Notes: a model not told the origin generated them from the sequence alone. A stretch of 44,197 nt of DNA from Clostridium sp. AM49-4BH (GCF_003478335.1 NZ_QUFB01000024.1:1-44197); one strand, 5' to 3'. Positions 17,177 through 26,464 are shown, numbered from the stretch's first letter. Made by a program: numbers and translations.

Positions 17177-18514
17177 TTACTCGCTGATGAATCCCTTGTA
17201 ATGACGAACTAACATCTGAGATTCAATCTGCTTTAATGTCTCAAGTACTACACCTACGATAATGATGAGGGATGTTCCACCAAAGGAAACGTCTGCACCA
17301 AACGCACCGGATACGAAGATCGGAACGAATGCTACAAAAGATAATCCCACTGCACCGATAAGGATGATATTATTGAGAACTTTTGTTAAATAATCCACCG
17401 TTGGCTTACCAGGACGAATACCCGGAATAAATCCACCCTGTTTCTTCATATTAATAGAAATCTCCTGTGGATTAAATGTGATGGATGTATAGAAGTATGC
17501 AAAGAAGATAAGTAATAAGATGTAAATTACCAATCCCAATGTATACTTAAACTCTCCAAAACTGGAAAGGTTACACCATGAGTTCTGGTTTAACACTTTA
17601 AGGAACTTCTGCGCTAAAGTTGCTCCAGCACCGGACTGTGGCTTGATTCCTGCGAATCCAGCGATAACGATCGGCATGGAGAACAGAGATCCGGCAAAGA
17701 TTACCGGGATAACGCCTGCAGTGTTTACCTTAAGCGGAATGTGAGATGACTGTCCACCAACCATCTTTCTTCCCTGTGTTTTCTTAGAATACTGAACACT
17801 GATTCTTCTCTCACCATCGGAAAGAACAACGATGAAGATTACCATTCCAATAATTACCGCAAGAATGACAACTGCTGCGATCGTACCATTGGTAACATTG
17901 GAAGCACCTTTAACGAACTTCTCGAAAAGGTTCATCATATCCTCTGGCATACGAGATACAATGTTATAAAGAAGGATGATGGAAATACCATTTCCAACTC
18001 CCTTTTCAGTGATCTGCTCACCTAACCACATAAGGAATGCAGAACCGGCAGTCAAGGATACAACGAATACTGCTACAGAAGTAAATGTAACACCATCTGT
18101 CAAATATCCCTGCTGACCAAAGCCAATTGCCATAGCGGCACTCTCAATTACAGAAAGTGCAATCGTTAAATAACGAGTGTACTCTGCTAATTTCTTACGT
18201 CCTTCCTCACCATCTTTGTGAAGCTCTTCCAACTTAGGAATTGCAATGGTGAGCAACTGAATAATAATGGATGCCGTGATGTACGGTGTGATATTCAGTG
18301 CGAAGATCGACATTGTGGAGAATGAACCACCCGTCAACTGGTTAAAGAAGTCCAAAGACTTCTGTGAATCAAAGAAATCTGTAATTACGGATGCATCAAC
18401 GCCCGGTACAGGCAACTGACATCCGATACGAACAACGATCAATGCGAAGAAAGTGTAAAGGATTTTCTTGCGCAGATCTTTGATCTTAAAAGCATTGCGG
18501 ACTGTTTCGAACAT
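17177..18514 (-). CDS. secY: Protein translocase subunit SecY
   Basis: Channel-forming core of the Sec translocon in the cytoplasmic membrane. It is 445 residues with ten predicted membrane helices. Recognisable segments are the start FKIKDLRKKILYTFFALIV, QLPVPGVD in the first periplasmic loop/plug region, and the cytosolic loop GGFIPGIRPGKPT. It starts 2 bases after rplO and is followed by a terminator. Confidence 0.98.
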   Translation of the reverse strand: MFETVRNAFKIKDLRKKILYTFFALIVVRIGCQLPVPGVDASVITDFFDSQKSLDFFNQLTGGSFSTMSIFALNITPYITASIIIQLLTIAIPKLEELHKDGEEGRKKLAEYTRYLTIALSVIESAAMAIGFGQQGYLTDGVTFTSVAVFVVSLTAGSAFLMWLGEQITEKGVGNGISIILLYNIVSRMPEDMMNLFEKFVKGASNVTNGTIAAVVILAVIIGMVIFIVVLSDGERRISVQYSKKTQGRKMVGGQSSHIPLKVNTAGVIPVIFAGSLFSMPIVIAGFAGIKPQSGAGATLAQKFLKVLNQNSWCNLSSFGEFKYTLGLVIYILLLIFFAYFYTSITFNPQEISINMKKQGGFIPGIRPGKPTVDYLTKVLNNIILIGAVGLSFVAFVPIFVSGAFGADVSFGGTSLIIIVGVVLETLKQIESQMLVRHYKGFISE

Positions 18515-18516
18515 CC

Positions 18517-18957
18517 TTAGATCACCTCAGCTTTTCCACCAAGAGCCTCAATCTTCTCAGCAGCACTCTTGCTGAATGCGTTTACCTGAACGGTGAGTTT
18601 CTTAGTTAATTCTCCATTTCCAAGTATCTTAACTCCGTCTTTCGAATTGTTGATGATACCTTTTTCCTTCAATGCTGTTACTGTAACAACATCACCATCA
18701 TTGAATTTCTCTAACTTATCCAAGTTGATTGCAACGATTTCCTTAGAATTGATGTTTGTGAAACCTCTCTTAGGAATACGTCTGTAAAGTGGCATCTGAC
18801 CACCTTCGAAACCTGGACGTGGAGCACCTGAACGAGCCTTCTGACCCTTGTGTCCCTTACCTGCTGTCTTTCCGTTTCCTGATCCATGTCCACGACCTCT
18901 TCTGAAGTTGTCGCTCTGCTTAGAACCTTTTGCCGGACTTAATGTTGATAAATTCAT
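18517..18957 (-). CDS. rplO: Large ribosomal subunit protein uL15
   Basis: Late-assembly 50S protein, 146 residues. The N-terminus is the Gly/Arg-rich segment [22 protein letters not shown] that threads into 23S rRNA. GGAGG lies 5 bases before the ATG. In most Firmicutes rplO follows rpmD within a few bases. Here a 1.46-kb insertion intervenes and rplO seems to be first in its own unit with a structured leader. Confidence 0.97.
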   Translation of the reverse strand: MNLSTLSPAKGSKQSDNFRRGRGHGSGNGKTAGKGHKGQKARSGAPRPGFEGGQMPLYRRIPKRGFTNINSKEIVAINLDKLEKFNDGDVVTVTALKEKGIINNSKDGVKILGNGELTKKLTVQVNAFSKSAAEKIEALGGKAEVI

Positions 18958-18978
18958 AGTTACCTCCTAAATACTGGT

Positions 18979-19180
18979 GATCCCTTTCCTTGGTGCCTTT
19001 CTTTCCTCTTATGGCACGGGATCATAATCACTAACGGGCGAATCCTTGCAGAAACCCAGTCAAGATGTTCATTTGCGGTCTATCTTCATCATAAACTGCG
19101 AAACATCAAGCTGAAAAAGTGTCTCTTGCCCTTTGCTTTTCTGCAAAAAGGGTGCACTTCTACCCTCGCTACAAATCAAT
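18979..19180 (-). promoter_or_regulatory. Structured leader upstream of rplO
   Basis: Between a putative promoter and rplO lie about 220 untranslated bases. The main element is a two-part stem just before the ribosome site: GATCCC/GGGATC (18979-18984 with 19018-19023) enclosing GTGCC/GGCAC (18993-18997 with 19013-19017). Further up, GGGT/ACCC with five Ts resembles an attenuator. No known family was recognised. Confidence 0.45.
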
Positions 19181-19210
19181 ATATTACCACAAAAGTGACA
19201 GGCTTGTCTA
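19181..19210 (-). promoter_or_regulatory. Putative promoter of rplO-secY
   Basis: Minus-strand TAGACA (19210-19205), 18-base spacer, TAATAT (19186-19181). Five of six consensus bases match in each hexamer. The position fits the break in the spc operon. Confidence 0.5.
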
Positions 19211-19241
19211 CTGCTTTTTGCGTCTTTCTACGCCGGAAGCG

Positions 19242-19413
19242 TTATCCAAACTGCTTCCAAAACTCCTCTGCCGCTCCGTTGTATACATTCATGTCAATAA
19301 ATCGCTCATCCCCCTTGTACCCCGACAACACATGGCGATTGGAAAACTGCCAAAACTATCAGCAGCAACAGACATCTGACGAATATCTTTCCCGTTTTCT
19401 TCATGATTGCCAT
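19242..19413 (-). pseudogene. Small exported-peptide gene, apparently frameshifted
   Basis: An ATG at 19413, 19 bases after the upstream membrane protein gene and preceded by GAGGG, opens a 35-residue frame with a Lys-rich start and a hydrophobic helix (MAIMKKTGKIFVRCLLLLIV...). It stops at 19306. If one base is skipped near 19342, the frame continues as a charged tail (GDERFIDMNVYNGAAEEFWK) to a stop at 19242, giving 56 residues. This suggests a small signal-anchored peptide gene broken by one base. No homologue is recognised, and the two-frame reading is an inference. Confidence 0.35.
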
Positions 19414-19431
19414 ATTACCCTCGTGCCCTTC

Positions 19432-19947
19432 TTACTTTTTATCAAAATATAATTGTTCCCGCAATTCGGTCATCTGCTCTTGCAGCTTACGCATGCTTTC
19501 GTGATCCTCTCGTTGAAGCTCGCCCAAATATACCTGCTTTTTCTTTTTGTGCCGTCCGGTAAATATCATAAGACCGATGGCAAATAAACAAACAGCTCCT
19601 GCCATGCCGCCACCTATCGTGCCCTCCGGATAATTTCTCCAATAACTAATAAAACTAAACACACCAAAAAGAACGATGCATATCTGATATCTATGTATTT
19701 TTGTCACCATATCTGTCTCTAATTGCGCCATCTCACTAGAGCGTTTCTTACAAGCACTGTCTAAAATGTCATAAGATTTCTCTAATTCCCATAAAGTATT
19801 TTGTATCTTTTGATCTGCTTGTGATACTGTTTTTTCTTCCTCATAGCGCATCTCAACACTGTCCTGCTGGTCACCGCCAGAGGCGACATAGGTCAAATAT
19901 TCCGCTGCACTGGAACGGATGGTTATTTCATCTTTTTTCTTTCTCAA
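19432..19947 (-). CDS. Chimeric membrane protein: RhuM-like N-terminus, coiled coils and two membrane helices
   Basis: A 171-residue protein of unknown function. Residues 6-38 (ITIRSSAAEYLTYVASGGD...VEMRYEEE) resemble the extreme N-terminus of RhuM-family proteins of mobile islands, but the following RhuM helix-turn-helix is absent. Instead there is a predicted coiled coil (about 43-83), two membrane helices (about 88-103 and 111-130) and a second charged coiled coil (about 138-167). AGGAGG lies upstream of the ATG. It sits in the insertion that separates rpmD from rplO, which suggests a transferred element that picked up a RhuM start. Known families do not give a function. Confidence 0.6.
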   Translation of the reverse strand: MRKKKDEITIRSSAAEYLTYVASGGDQQDSVEMRYEEEKTVSQADQKIQNTLWELEKSYDILDSACKKRSSEMAQLETDMVTKIHRYQICIVLFGVFSFISYWRNYPEGTIGGGMAGAVCLFAIGLMIFTGRHKKKKQVYLGELQREDHESMRKLQEQMTELREQLYFDKK

Positions 19948-20335
19948 ATAAAGTACCTCCTTCTGGTTATTTTTTCTAAAACATTAAAAGGGTTAGTTCT
20001 TCACCGATAAAATACCTCGTTTCCTCCTAAGATTATATCTTATTAGGTCGGTGTGTTACAACTATAGTTTAGCACCTCACTCTGCCCTTAGCAGGGATAT
20101 ATTTACTCATGATGTCTCCTTCCGCTGCTGTCAGGGACAGGGACAGGGATAGGGACATCATAATATATATGCAGAATTAAATTCAACCTGTGCCGTCACA
20201 CAAGCTCCTATTTCACTCGCGTTCCACAAATATAAATTTTTCTTTCAAACGATTCTCGGCACCTCGATAAGCAACTTTTGACTTCTTAATAAACGATTTT
20301 CATCACCATGATAATCGTTTTGACACTTTAATTTT
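19948..20335. other. Intergenic part of the insertion between rpmD and rplO
   Basis: No gene is seen. It contains a run of 6-bp repeats (CAGGGA three times, then TAGGGA, 20132-20155) whose motif recurs in the 23-bp repeats behind argJ. It also has a hairpin built on AAACGATT/AATCGTTT (20291-20320). Confidence 0.5.
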
Positions 20336-20383
20336 AAAACAAAAATAAGACTGCCTATCACTACATGATAAACAGTCTTATTT
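20336..20383 (-). terminator. Terminator after rpmD (end of the S10/spc transcript)
   Basis: Long inverted repeat AAATAAGACTG ... CAGTCTTATTT, extended by TTATCA/TGATAG, with A/T runs on both sides so that it can work in both directions. It lies 35 bases after the rpmD stop and cuts the usual rpmD-rplO linkage. Confidence 0.88.
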
Positions 20384-20417
20384 TTATTTTCGTTCAGAAT
20401 TTCTGATTCTTCGTCGA

Positions 20418-20600
20418 TTAAGCTTCCTCAACCTTTACAAGATGTCTTACATGCCAAATCATGCCCTTTGTAGCGTCATTGTTTGGCAATTCAACGGTCT
20501 TACCAATCTTCTTCAAGCCCAATGCTTCAACTGTAGCACGCTGCTTAGGAATGGCACCGATTGTAGACTTTACTAATGTAACTTTCACCTTATCTGCCAT
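20418..20600 (-). CDS. rpmD: Large ribosomal subunit protein uL30
   Basis: A 60-residue 50S protein with the whole compact family domain (VTLVKSTIGAIPKQRATVEALGLKKIG). GGAGG lies upstream. It starts 11 bases after the rpsE stop and is the last gene before the terminator and the insertion. Confidence 0.97.
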   Translation of the reverse strand: MADKVKVTLVKSTIGAIPKQRATVEALGLKKIGKTVELPNNDATKGMIWHVRHLVKVEEA

Positions 20601-20611
20601 GGTTTACCTCC

Positions 20612-21121
20612 TTAACCTAAGATCTCTTCAACGGAGAGACCACGTGCTTTAGCAACTTCCTCAGGAGTCTTCAAGTTCTTAAGACCCTCGATTGCTGCCA
20701 ATACAACATTTTTCTTGTTATTGGAACCAAGAGACTTTGTACGGATATTTTTATATCCAGCAAGCTCAAGTACGGAACGTGCAGGACCACCTGCGATGAT
20801 ACCAGTACCTTCTGGTGCTCTCTTGATCAATACGGAAGCGCTACCGAATTTACCTGTCAGGTCATGTGGTACGCTACCATTCTCGTCGATAGGAACTTCA
20901 ACAAGCTTCTTGGTTGCTTCTTCTTTACCCTTGCGGATTGCTTCAGGGATTTCAGTAGCCTTACCAAGACCAACACCTACATGTCCGTTCTTATCGCCAA
21001 CTACTACTAATGCAGTAAATCTCATGTTACGTCCACCTTTAACTACCTTGGTTACACGCTTGATCGTTACTACATTATCTTCCAGCTCTAAGTTGCTGGT
21101 GTCAATAATTGTACGTTTCAT
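20612..21121 (-). CDS. rpsE: Small ribosomal subunit protein uS5
   Basis: 30S protein that lines the mRNA entry and helps decoding fidelity. It is 169 residues. The double-stranded-RNA-binding-like N-domain contains [21 protein letters not shown] and the C-domain [18 protein letters not shown]. It follows rplR by 14 bases with its own GGAGG. Confidence 0.97.
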   Translation of the reverse strand: MKRTIIDTSNLELEDNVVTIKRVTKVVKGGRNMRFTALVVVGDKNGHVGVGLGKATEIPEAIRKGKEEATKKLVEVPIDENGSVPHDLTGKFGSASVLIKRAPEGTGIIAGGPARSVLELAGYKNIRTKSLGSNNKKNVVLAAIEGLKNLKTPEEVAKARGLSVEEILG

Positions 21122-21135
21122 GTGTCTTCCTCCTA

Positions 21136-21503
21136 TTAAAAATCCAAACCTGCTTCTCTAGCTGCCTCGGCTAATGCTTTCACCTTACCCTGATAAACAA
21201 AGCCGCCACGGTCAAATACAACACTCTTGATGCCCTTATCCAAAGCTTTCTTTGCGATTACTTCGCCAAGCTTTGCTGCTGCATCAACGTTGTTGGTCTT
21301 CTCTAATCCCTCAGCTACGTCTTTCTGAAGAGTAGATGCGGATACTAAAGTGTTACCAACTGTGTCGTCAATAACCTGAGCGTACATATGATTATTACTT
21401 CTAAATACAGCTAAACGAGGTCTCTCGCTGTGCCAGAAAGACGATTACGAACCTTCATGTGCTTCTTCACACGAACTTCACTTCTTGACTGCTTCTTAAT
21501 CAT
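21136..21503 (-). pseudogene. rplR: Large ribosomal subunit protein uL18, with a one-base frameshift
   Basis: uL18 carries 5S rRNA to the 50S central protuberance. From ATG 21503 (GGAGTG 8 bases upstream) the frame reads IKKQSRSEVRVKKH...RLSGTA and then runs into a stop at TAG. The rest of L18 ([17 protein letters not shown]... to AREAGLDF) continues in another frame from about 21428 down. The expected GCG-GAG-AGA is GCG-AGA-GAC: one G is missing. The 368-base span is one short of the 369 needed for 122 residues plus stop. rplR is essential, so a sequencing or assembly error is the simplest explanation. A true frameshift bypassed by slippage is the alternative. Confidence 0.9.
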
Positions 21504-21522
21504 CGTAAATTCACTCCTTTAA

Positions 21523-22065
21523 TTATTTTTTACCTGTCTTACCAACTTTACGTCTAATAACTTCATCAGCGTATTTGATACCCTTGCCCTTATATGGCTC
21601 TGGAGCTCTCTTTTCTCTGATTTCAGCAGCGTACTGGCCGACTTTTTCTTTATCGATACCCTTAACAATGATCTTGTTCTGGCCGTCAACAACAACCTCA
21701 AGACCTTCTGGATCTTCCATCTCTACCGGATGAGAATATCCAAGAGAAAGAATTAACTTCTTGCCCTGTTTCTGAGCTCTGTAACCTACACCGTTTACTT
21801 CAAGCTCTTTCTGATAACCCTCAGTTACACCGATCACCATGTTGTAAATGAGCGTTCTTGTAAGACCATGTAAAGATTTCATCTTCTTTAAGTCATTAGG
21901 ACGAGTTACTACTACTTCCTCGCCTTCTTTCTTAATTGTCATCTCTGCAGGAAGAACTCTCTCGAGTGTTCCCTTAGGTCCCTTTACAGTCACTTTATTA
22001 TTTTCTGCAATATCAACTGTTACTCCAGCTGGTATAGCGATAGGCATTTTTCCGATACGTGACAT
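21523..22065 (-). CDS. rplF: Large ribosomal subunit protein uL6
   Basis: 50S protein near the GTPase centre, 180 residues with two duplicated domains. The N-terminus [14 protein letters not shown] and the C-terminal signature [19 protein letters not shown] are intact. ATG 22065 follows GGAGG by 8 bases; an upstream in-frame ATG at 22080 overlaps the ribosome site. Confidence 0.97.
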   Translation of the reverse strand: MSRIGKMPIAIPAGVTVDIAENNKVTVKGPKGTLERVLPAEMTIKKEGEEVVVTRPNDLKKMKSLHGLTRTLIYNMVIGVTEGYQKELEVNGVGYRAQKQGKKLILSLGYSHPVEMEDPEGLEVVVDGQNKIIVKGIDKEKVGQYAAEIREKRAPEPYKGKGIKYADEVIRRKVGKTGKK

Positions 22066-22112
22066 GCCGTCTACCTCCATATATTCTTAGTGTAGTGAGT
22101 GCATCGTTTGGA

Positions 22113-22514
22113 TTACCAAACGAATGCAAGTACCTCACCGCCAACGTTTGCTTTTCTTGCTTCTTTATCTGTCATCACGCCTTTGTTTGTAGACACGATT
22201 GCGATACCAAGACCGCCCAGAACCTTTGGAAGCTCATCTTTACCAGCGTAAACACGAAGACCCGGCTTAGAAATTCTCTTCAAACCTGTGATAATCTTCT
22301 CATTTTTGTCTGCGCCGTACTTTAACGTGATGTGAATCATCTGAATACCATCAACGTCAATCATATCATATTTCTTAATGTAACCTTCCTTCACAAGGAT
22401 TTCTGCGATAGAAATCTTCATCTTGGAAGCAGGAACATCTACTGTATCATGCTTTGCAGTATTCGCATTACGAATTCTTGTAAGCATATCTGCAATAGGA
22501 TCGCTCGTCATCAT
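22113..22514 (-). CDS. rpsH: Small ribosomal subunit protein uS8
   Basis: Primary binder of the 16S central domain, 133 residues, with the N-terminus [14 protein letters not shown] and the C-terminal [14 protein letters not shown] signature. It is the spc-operon translational repressor in E. coli; whether this holds here is unknown. The start is one of two adjacent ATGs behind GGAGG. Confidence 0.97.
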   Translation of the reverse strand: MMTSDPIADMLTRIRNANTAKHDTVDVPASKMKISIAEILVKEGYIKKYDMIDVDGIQMIHITLKYGADKNEKIITGLKRISKPGLRVYAGKDELPKVLGGLGIAIVSTNKGVMTDKEARKANVGGEVLAFVW

Positions 22515-22528
22515 CTTGTTTTACCTCC

Positions 22529-22714
22529 TTACCAGCTTGCTTTCTTCACGCCTGGAATCTGTCCCTTATATGCTAACTCACGGAAGCAGATTCTGCAAAT
22601 TCCGTATTTTCTCAAATAAGCATGTGGACGACCACAAATTCTGCAACGACTATACTCTCTTGTAGAGAATTTTGCTTTGCGCTGCTGCTTTACTTTCATA
22701 GAAGTCTTAGCCAT
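22529..22714 (-). CDS. rpsN: Small ribosomal subunit protein uS14, zinc type
   Basis: Short, 61-residue zinc-binding form, with ligands CRICGRP...GICRIC (Cys-x2-Cys-x12-Cys-x2-Cys, about residues 24-43). It binds the 16S 3' major domain in the 30S head. The zinc form in the spc operon is the standard Firmicute arrangement. Confidence 0.97.
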   Translation of the reverse strand: MAKTSMKVKQQRKAKFSTREYSRCRICGRPHAYLRKYGICRICFRELAYKGQIPGVKKASW

Positions 22715-22726
22715 GAAATTCCCTCC

Positions 22727-23266
22727 TTATTTCTTGAACGGCATACCGAACTGTGTTAATAATTCACGAGCTTCTTCATCGGTCTCAGCAGTTGTAACAA
22801 CGATTACATCCATACCTCTAACCTTGTCTACCTTATCGTACTCGATTTCAGGGAAGATTAACTGCTCCTTGATTCCAAGTGCATAGTTACCTCTACCATC
22901 AAATGCATTCGGGTTTACACCGCGGAAGTCGCGCACACGAGGTAATGCTAAGTTTACAAGACGATCTAAGAATTCGTACATCTTGTCGCCTCTTAAGGTT
23001 ACCTTACATCCGATCGCCATTCCCTCTCTTAATTTGAAGTTAGCGATGGAGTTCTTTGCTCTTGTAATAACAGGCTTCTGTCCGGAGATGATCTCCAGCT
23101 CAGCCATAGCGGCATCGAGAACTTTAGAATTCTCTTTCGCCTCACCGATACCCATGTTGATAACGATTTTATCTAACTTTGGTACCTGCATAACGTTTTT
23201 ATAACCAAATTTCTTGGTCATTGCATCAACGATTTCGTTAAGATAAGTCTCTTTTAAGCGAGTCAC
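22727..23266 (-). CDS. rplE: Large ribosomal subunit protein uL5
   Basis: Binds 5S rRNA and P-site tRNA, 179 residues, starting (V)[11 protein letters not shown]. The GTG at 23266 is taken as start because AGGAGG lies 8 bases upstream. A longer frame from ATG 23296 would place the ribosome site inside the gene and overlap rplX. Core motifs VINMGIGEA and [13 protein letters not shown] are present. Confidence 0.95.
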   Translation of the reverse strand: MTRLKETYLNEIVDAMTKKFGYKNVMQVPKLDKIVINMGIGEAKENSKVLDAAMAELEIISGQKPVITRAKNSIANFKLREGMAIGCKVTLRGDKMYEFLDRLVNLALPRVRDFRGVNPNAFDGRGNYALGIKEQLIFPEIEYDKVDKVRGMDVIVVTTAETDEEARELLTQFGMPFKK

Positions 23267-23288
23267 CGTCTCTGCCTCCTTTCTGATA

Positions 23289-23603
23289 TTAGTCAATCAC
23301 TTCTCCGGTTGCTTTTGCATAACGAACCTTTTTACCATCTTCAATCTTGAAGCCAACGCGGGAAGCTTTTCCTTTGCTCACGTACATTACGTTAGACACA
23401 TCGATTGGAGCAGCCTGCTGTACAATACCACCCTGTGGGTTTGCCTGACTTGGCTTTGTATGCTTTGTAACCTGATTGATTCCGTCGATAACAACCTTGC
23501 CATCTTTAACCGCTGTTACCTTGCCTTCTCTGCCTTTATCCTTACCAGTGATAACGCGAACGGTATCACCCTTCTTAATCTTGCTTGTTGCCACTCTTGA
23601 CAC
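23289..23603 (-). CDS. rplX: Large ribosomal subunit protein uL24
   Basis: Assembly-initiating 50S protein, 104 residues, with a KOW motif near the start ([20 protein letters not shown]) and the usual [13 protein letters not shown] segment. It lies 5 bases after rplN, with GGAGG upstream. Confidence 0.97.
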   Translation of the reverse strand: MSRVATSKIKKGDTVRVITGKDKGREGKVTAVKDGKVVIDGINQVTKHTKPSQANPQGGIVQQAAPIDVSNVMYVSKGKASRVGFKIEDGKKVRYAKATGEVID

Positions 23604-23608
23604 CTCCC

Positions 23609-23977
23609 TTATAATACTTCTGGTGCTAATGAAACGATTTTCATGAACTGCTTGTCTCTTAATTCTCTAGCGACTGGTCCAAAGATACGGGTTCCTCTCG
23701 GTGTCTTGTCATCACGAATGATAACTGCAGCGTTCTCATCGAACTTAATGTAAGAACCGTCCGGACGACGAATGCTCTTTACTGTACGAACTACAACTGC
23801 TTTAACAACATCACCTTTCTTTACAACACCGCCTGGTGTTGCATCTTTAACAGAAGCAACGATGATGTCACCGATTCCTGCATATCTGCGGGTTGAACCG
23901 CCCATAACTCTGATACAAAGAAGTTCTTTAGCACCTGTATTATCAGCTACTCTCAGTCTTGATTCCTGCTGTACCAT
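23609..23977 (-). CDS. rplN: Large ribosomal subunit protein uL14
   Basis: 50S protein at the subunit interface, 122 residues, starting [17 protein letters not shown] and ending [15 protein letters not shown] 23977 follows GGAGG by 5 bases; an ATG at 23989 overlaps that site and adds four residues. Confidence 0.97.
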   Translation of the reverse strand: MVQQESRLRVADNTGAKELLCIRVMGGSTRRYAGIGDIIVASVKDATPGGVVKKGDVVKAVVVRTVKSIRRPDGSYIKFDENAAVIIRDDKTPRGTRIFGPVARELRDKQFMKIVSLAPEVL

Positions 23978-24000
23978 AATTACCTCCATATTTCCGCAAA

Positions 24001-24255
24001 TTATTTTGCTCTCTCGATTACCTCAACAAGTCTCCATCTCTTGTCCTTGGACAATGGTCTTGTCTCCATAACTCTTACTCTGTCACCAATCTTACATGTA
24101 TTCTCTTCATCATGAGCCTTTAATTTATAAGTTCTCTTGATGATCTTGCCATAAAGTGGATGCTTTACGTTATCTACTACTGCAACTACGATTGTCTTAT
24201 CCATCTTATCGCTTACAACCTTACCTACACGAGTCTTTCTAAGATTTCTCTCCAC
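24001..24255 (-). CDS. rpsQ: Small ribosomal subunit protein uS17
   Basis: Early 16S binder, 84 residues, OB fold, with the signature [23 protein letters not shown] and the C-terminal [14 protein letters not shown] segment ([14 protein letters not shown]). GGAGG lies upstream. Confidence 0.97.
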   Translation of the reverse strand: MERNLRKTRVGKVVSDKMDKTIVVAVVDNVKHPLYGKIIKRTYKLKAHDEENTCKIGDRVRVMETRPLSKDKRWRLVEVIERAK

Positions 24256-24299
24256 GATCGTGTCCTCCTTTCCAAATTTTGGCTATAGATCTGCAAGTC

Positions 24300-24497
24300 T
24301 TAGTCCTGTGCTGCGAGCACGGTCTGAATTCTTGCGATGTTCTTCTTTACTTCTTTAATTCTGCTTGTGTTATCAAGCTGATTTGTTGCGTTCTGGAATC
24401 TGAGATTGAACAATTCCTTTTTAGCGGCAACTAAATCTTCATTTAACTCTGCAGCAGATTTTGTTCTCAAATCTTCCAATAATGCTTTACTCTTCAC
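24300..24497 (-). CDS. rpmC: Large ribosomal subunit protein uL29
   Basis: Two-helix 50S protein near the peptide exit, 65 residues, starting (V)[17 protein letters not shown] and containing [15 protein letters not shown]. The GTG at 24497 is preferred because AGGAGG lies 7-8 bases upstream; another GTG at 24506 directly abuts it. The gene overlaps the end of rplP by 11 bases. Confidence 0.94.
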   Translation of the reverse strand: MKSKALLEDLRTKSAAELNEDLVAAKKELFNLRFQNATNQLDNTSRIKEVKKNIARIQTVLAAQD

Positions 24498-24924
24498 TGC
24501 CCGCACCTCCTTCTAAGTCTGCGCGAGAAACAACTTTACACTTAACCGGCAACTTGTGAGTTGCAAGACGAAGTGCTTCTTTAGCTATTTCTTCGGATAC
24601 ACCGGAAATCTCGAACATTACACGACCCGGCTTAACTACAGCTACCCAGTACTCAAGAGCACCTTTACCTTTACCCATTCGAGTCTCGGCAGGAGTCTTT
24701 GTTACCGGTTTATCTGGGAAAATCTTGATCCAAACTTTACCACCACGCTTGATATAACGTGTCATAGCGATACGGGCTGCCTCGATCTGATTGGATTTGA
24801 TCCAAGCCGGCTCTAAAGCAACGATACCGAAATCACCATTTGTGATCTTATTTCCTCTGAGCGCTTTTCCTGTCATTCTACCACGGAACTGCTTACGATG
24901 TTTAACTCTCTTTGGCATTAACAT
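24487..24924 (-). CDS. rplP: Large ribosomal subunit protein uL16
   Basis: 50S protein that helps place A-site tRNA, 145 residues, with [19 protein letters not shown] and [18 protein letters not shown]. The start overlaps the rpsC stop (TAATG), so translation is probably coupled. It ends inside the start region of rpmC. Confidence 0.97.
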   Translation of the reverse strand: MLMPKRVKHRKQFRGRMTGKALRGNKITNGDFGIVALEPAWIKSNQIEAARIAMTRYIKRGGKVWIKIFPDKPVTKTPAETRMGKGKGALEYWVAVVKPGRVMFEISGVSEEIAKEALRLATHKLPVKCKVVSRADLEGGAGSEE

Positions 24925-25592
24925 TATTTATCGCTCCCTTCCTTTTTAGAATTGTTCTTGGTTGGAAGTACTTCGCCATTGTATACCCATACCTTTACAC
25001 CAATTTTACCATAAGTTGTATCAGCCTCTGCGAAACCATAATCAATATCAGCACGCAATGTCTGAAGAGGAATTGTACCCTCGCTGTAGAACTCTGTACG
25101 AGCCATATCTGCACCGCCCAGACGTCCGGAGCAAGAAGCTTTGATTCCCTTTGCACCAGTCTTGAGTGTTCTGCTCATTGCAGACTTCATAGCACGACGG
25201 AAAGAAATACGGTTCTCTAACTGCTGTGCAATATTCTCTGCAACTAACTGCGCATGTTTATCCGGATTCTTGATATCCATGATCTTGATGTCTAATGCAA
25301 CTTTACGATCAAGAACTTTCAAAAGCTCTTTCTTTAAGTTCTCGATTTCAGCGCCGCCCTTACCAATTACAAATCCAGGCTTTGCTGTATGAATAATAAC
25401 TCTTACCTTGTCAGTCGGTCTCTCAATTTCAATCTTTGAGATGCCAGCGCTGTAAAGTTTCTTCTTTACAAACTCTCTGATCTTGTAATCTTCTACAAGA
25501 TAGTCTGCGAACTTATCCTCTGCAAACCAATTGGAATCCCAATCACTGATCACGCCGACTCTTAAACCATGAGGATTAACTTTCTGTCCCAT
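24924..25592 (-). CDS. rpsC: Small ribosomal subunit protein uS3
   Basis: 30S head protein at the mRNA entry, 222 residues. It has a KH type II domain (about 40-110, with [17 protein letters not shown]) and a C-terminal S3 domain ([20 protein letters not shown]). Its stop codon is shared with the rplP start. Confidence 0.98.
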   Translation of the reverse strand: MGQKVNPHGLRVGVISDWDSNWFAEDKFADYLVEDYKIREFVKKKLYSAGISKIEIERPTDKVRVIIHTAKPGFVIGKGGAEIENLKKELLKVLDRKVALDIKIMDIKNPDKHAQLVAENIAQQLENRISFRRAMKSAMSRTLKTGAKGIKASCSGRLGGADMARTEFYSEGTIPLQTLRADIDYGFAEADTTYGKIGVKVWVYNGEVLPTKNNSKKEGSDK

Positions 25593-25622
25593 TTTAATCT
25601 CCTTTCATAGACCGTTTTCGGA

Positions 25623-26012
25623 TTAGCGCTCGTTAAGAATGATGGTAATATGACTCATTCTCTTCTCGATGCGGTATGCTCTACCCTGTGCTCTAGGTCT
25701 AATTCTCTTCATTGTCGGTCCCTTGTTTGCGAAACACTCTTCAATGTATAAATCTGCTGGATTCATACCATTGTTGTTCTCCGCATTTGCAACTGCGGAC
25801 TGTAATAATTTCAAAATGACGCTTGACGCATATCTTGGATTATAAGATAAAATACCAATTGCTGTCTCTACATCTTTGCCTCTGATGGCATCTAACACGT
25901 AACAAGCCTTCTGTACGGAAATTCTTGCATAAGATAACTTAGCGGAAGGTCTGGTGTCTTTCTGGTTCTCATTTCTCTCTCTCTTAATCTGAGATCTATG
26001 TCCCTTTGCCAT
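25623..26012 (-). CDS. rplV: Large ribosomal subunit protein uL22
   Basis: 50S protein whose beta hairpin lines the exit tunnel. It is 129 residues, with the hairpin signature GPTMKRIRPRAQGRAYRIEKRMSHI split around residues 98-122. A short basic N-terminal extension (AKGHRSQIKRERNENQK) precedes the usual start of homology. GGAGG lies upstream. Confidence 0.96.
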   Translation of the reverse strand: MAKGHRSQIKRERNENQKDTRPSAKLSYARISVQKACYVLDAIRGKDVETAIGILSYNPRYASSVILKLLQSAVANAENNNGMNPADLYIEECFANKGPTMKRIRPRAQGRAYRIEKRMSHITIILNER

Positions 26013-26182
26013 GATGGAAGCCTCCTTTCAAATATCTGTATCATTGTCTACAGCGTATTGCTGCAATTCGTTATTTGCAGATCTGATATTATTCCCACTC
26101 TGCCGGGTGGTTCTTTTTGTAAGCACCGTTTTCTATCGCAACCGCTTAGTGGCATGCACTGCAGTTGCTAAGAAAACTATTG
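26013..26182 (-). other. 170-base gap between rpsS and rplV with hairpins
   Basis: These genes are normally nearly contiguous. On the minus strand the gap forms GCAAC/GTTGC enclosing AGTG/CACT, and further on CTGCAA/TTGCAG, then the rplV ribosome site. No reading frame stands out. Confidence 0.4.
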
Positions 26183-26464
26183 CTATTTATTATTTGCCCT
26201 TCTTCTCGTCTTTGCCATGGCTCTGTAAGTTCTTGTAGCTACGAACTCACCGAGTTTGTGTCCAACCATATCCTCTGTAACATATACAGGTACATGTCTT
26301 CTACCATCATGTACTGCAAATGTCAATCCTACGAATGATGGGAAAATAGTGGAACGACGAGACCAAGTCTTGATGACCTGTGTATCACCGGATGCTACCT
26401 GAGCATCTACCTTCTTAAGAAGGCTCTTGTCAGCGAAAGGTCCTTTCTTTAATGAACGTGCCAT
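26183..26464 (-). CDS. rpsS: Small ribosomal subunit protein uS19
   Basis: 30S head protein, 93 residues, starting [18 protein letters not shown] and containing the [21 protein letters not shown] core. ATG 26464 follows GGAGG by 5 bases; an upstream in-frame ATG (26476) is inside the ribosome site. Confidence 0.97.
   Translation of the reverse strand: MARSLKKGPFADKSLLKKVDAQVASGDTQVIKTWSRRSTIFPSFVGLTFAVHDGRRHVPVYVTEDMVGHKLGEFVATRTYRAMAKTRRRANNK

Noticed and set aside
19119..19452. Plus-strand frames of 86-108 codons in the spc insertion
   Set aside because: They are antisense to the rplO leader and the small exported-peptide frame, and lack a ribosome site.
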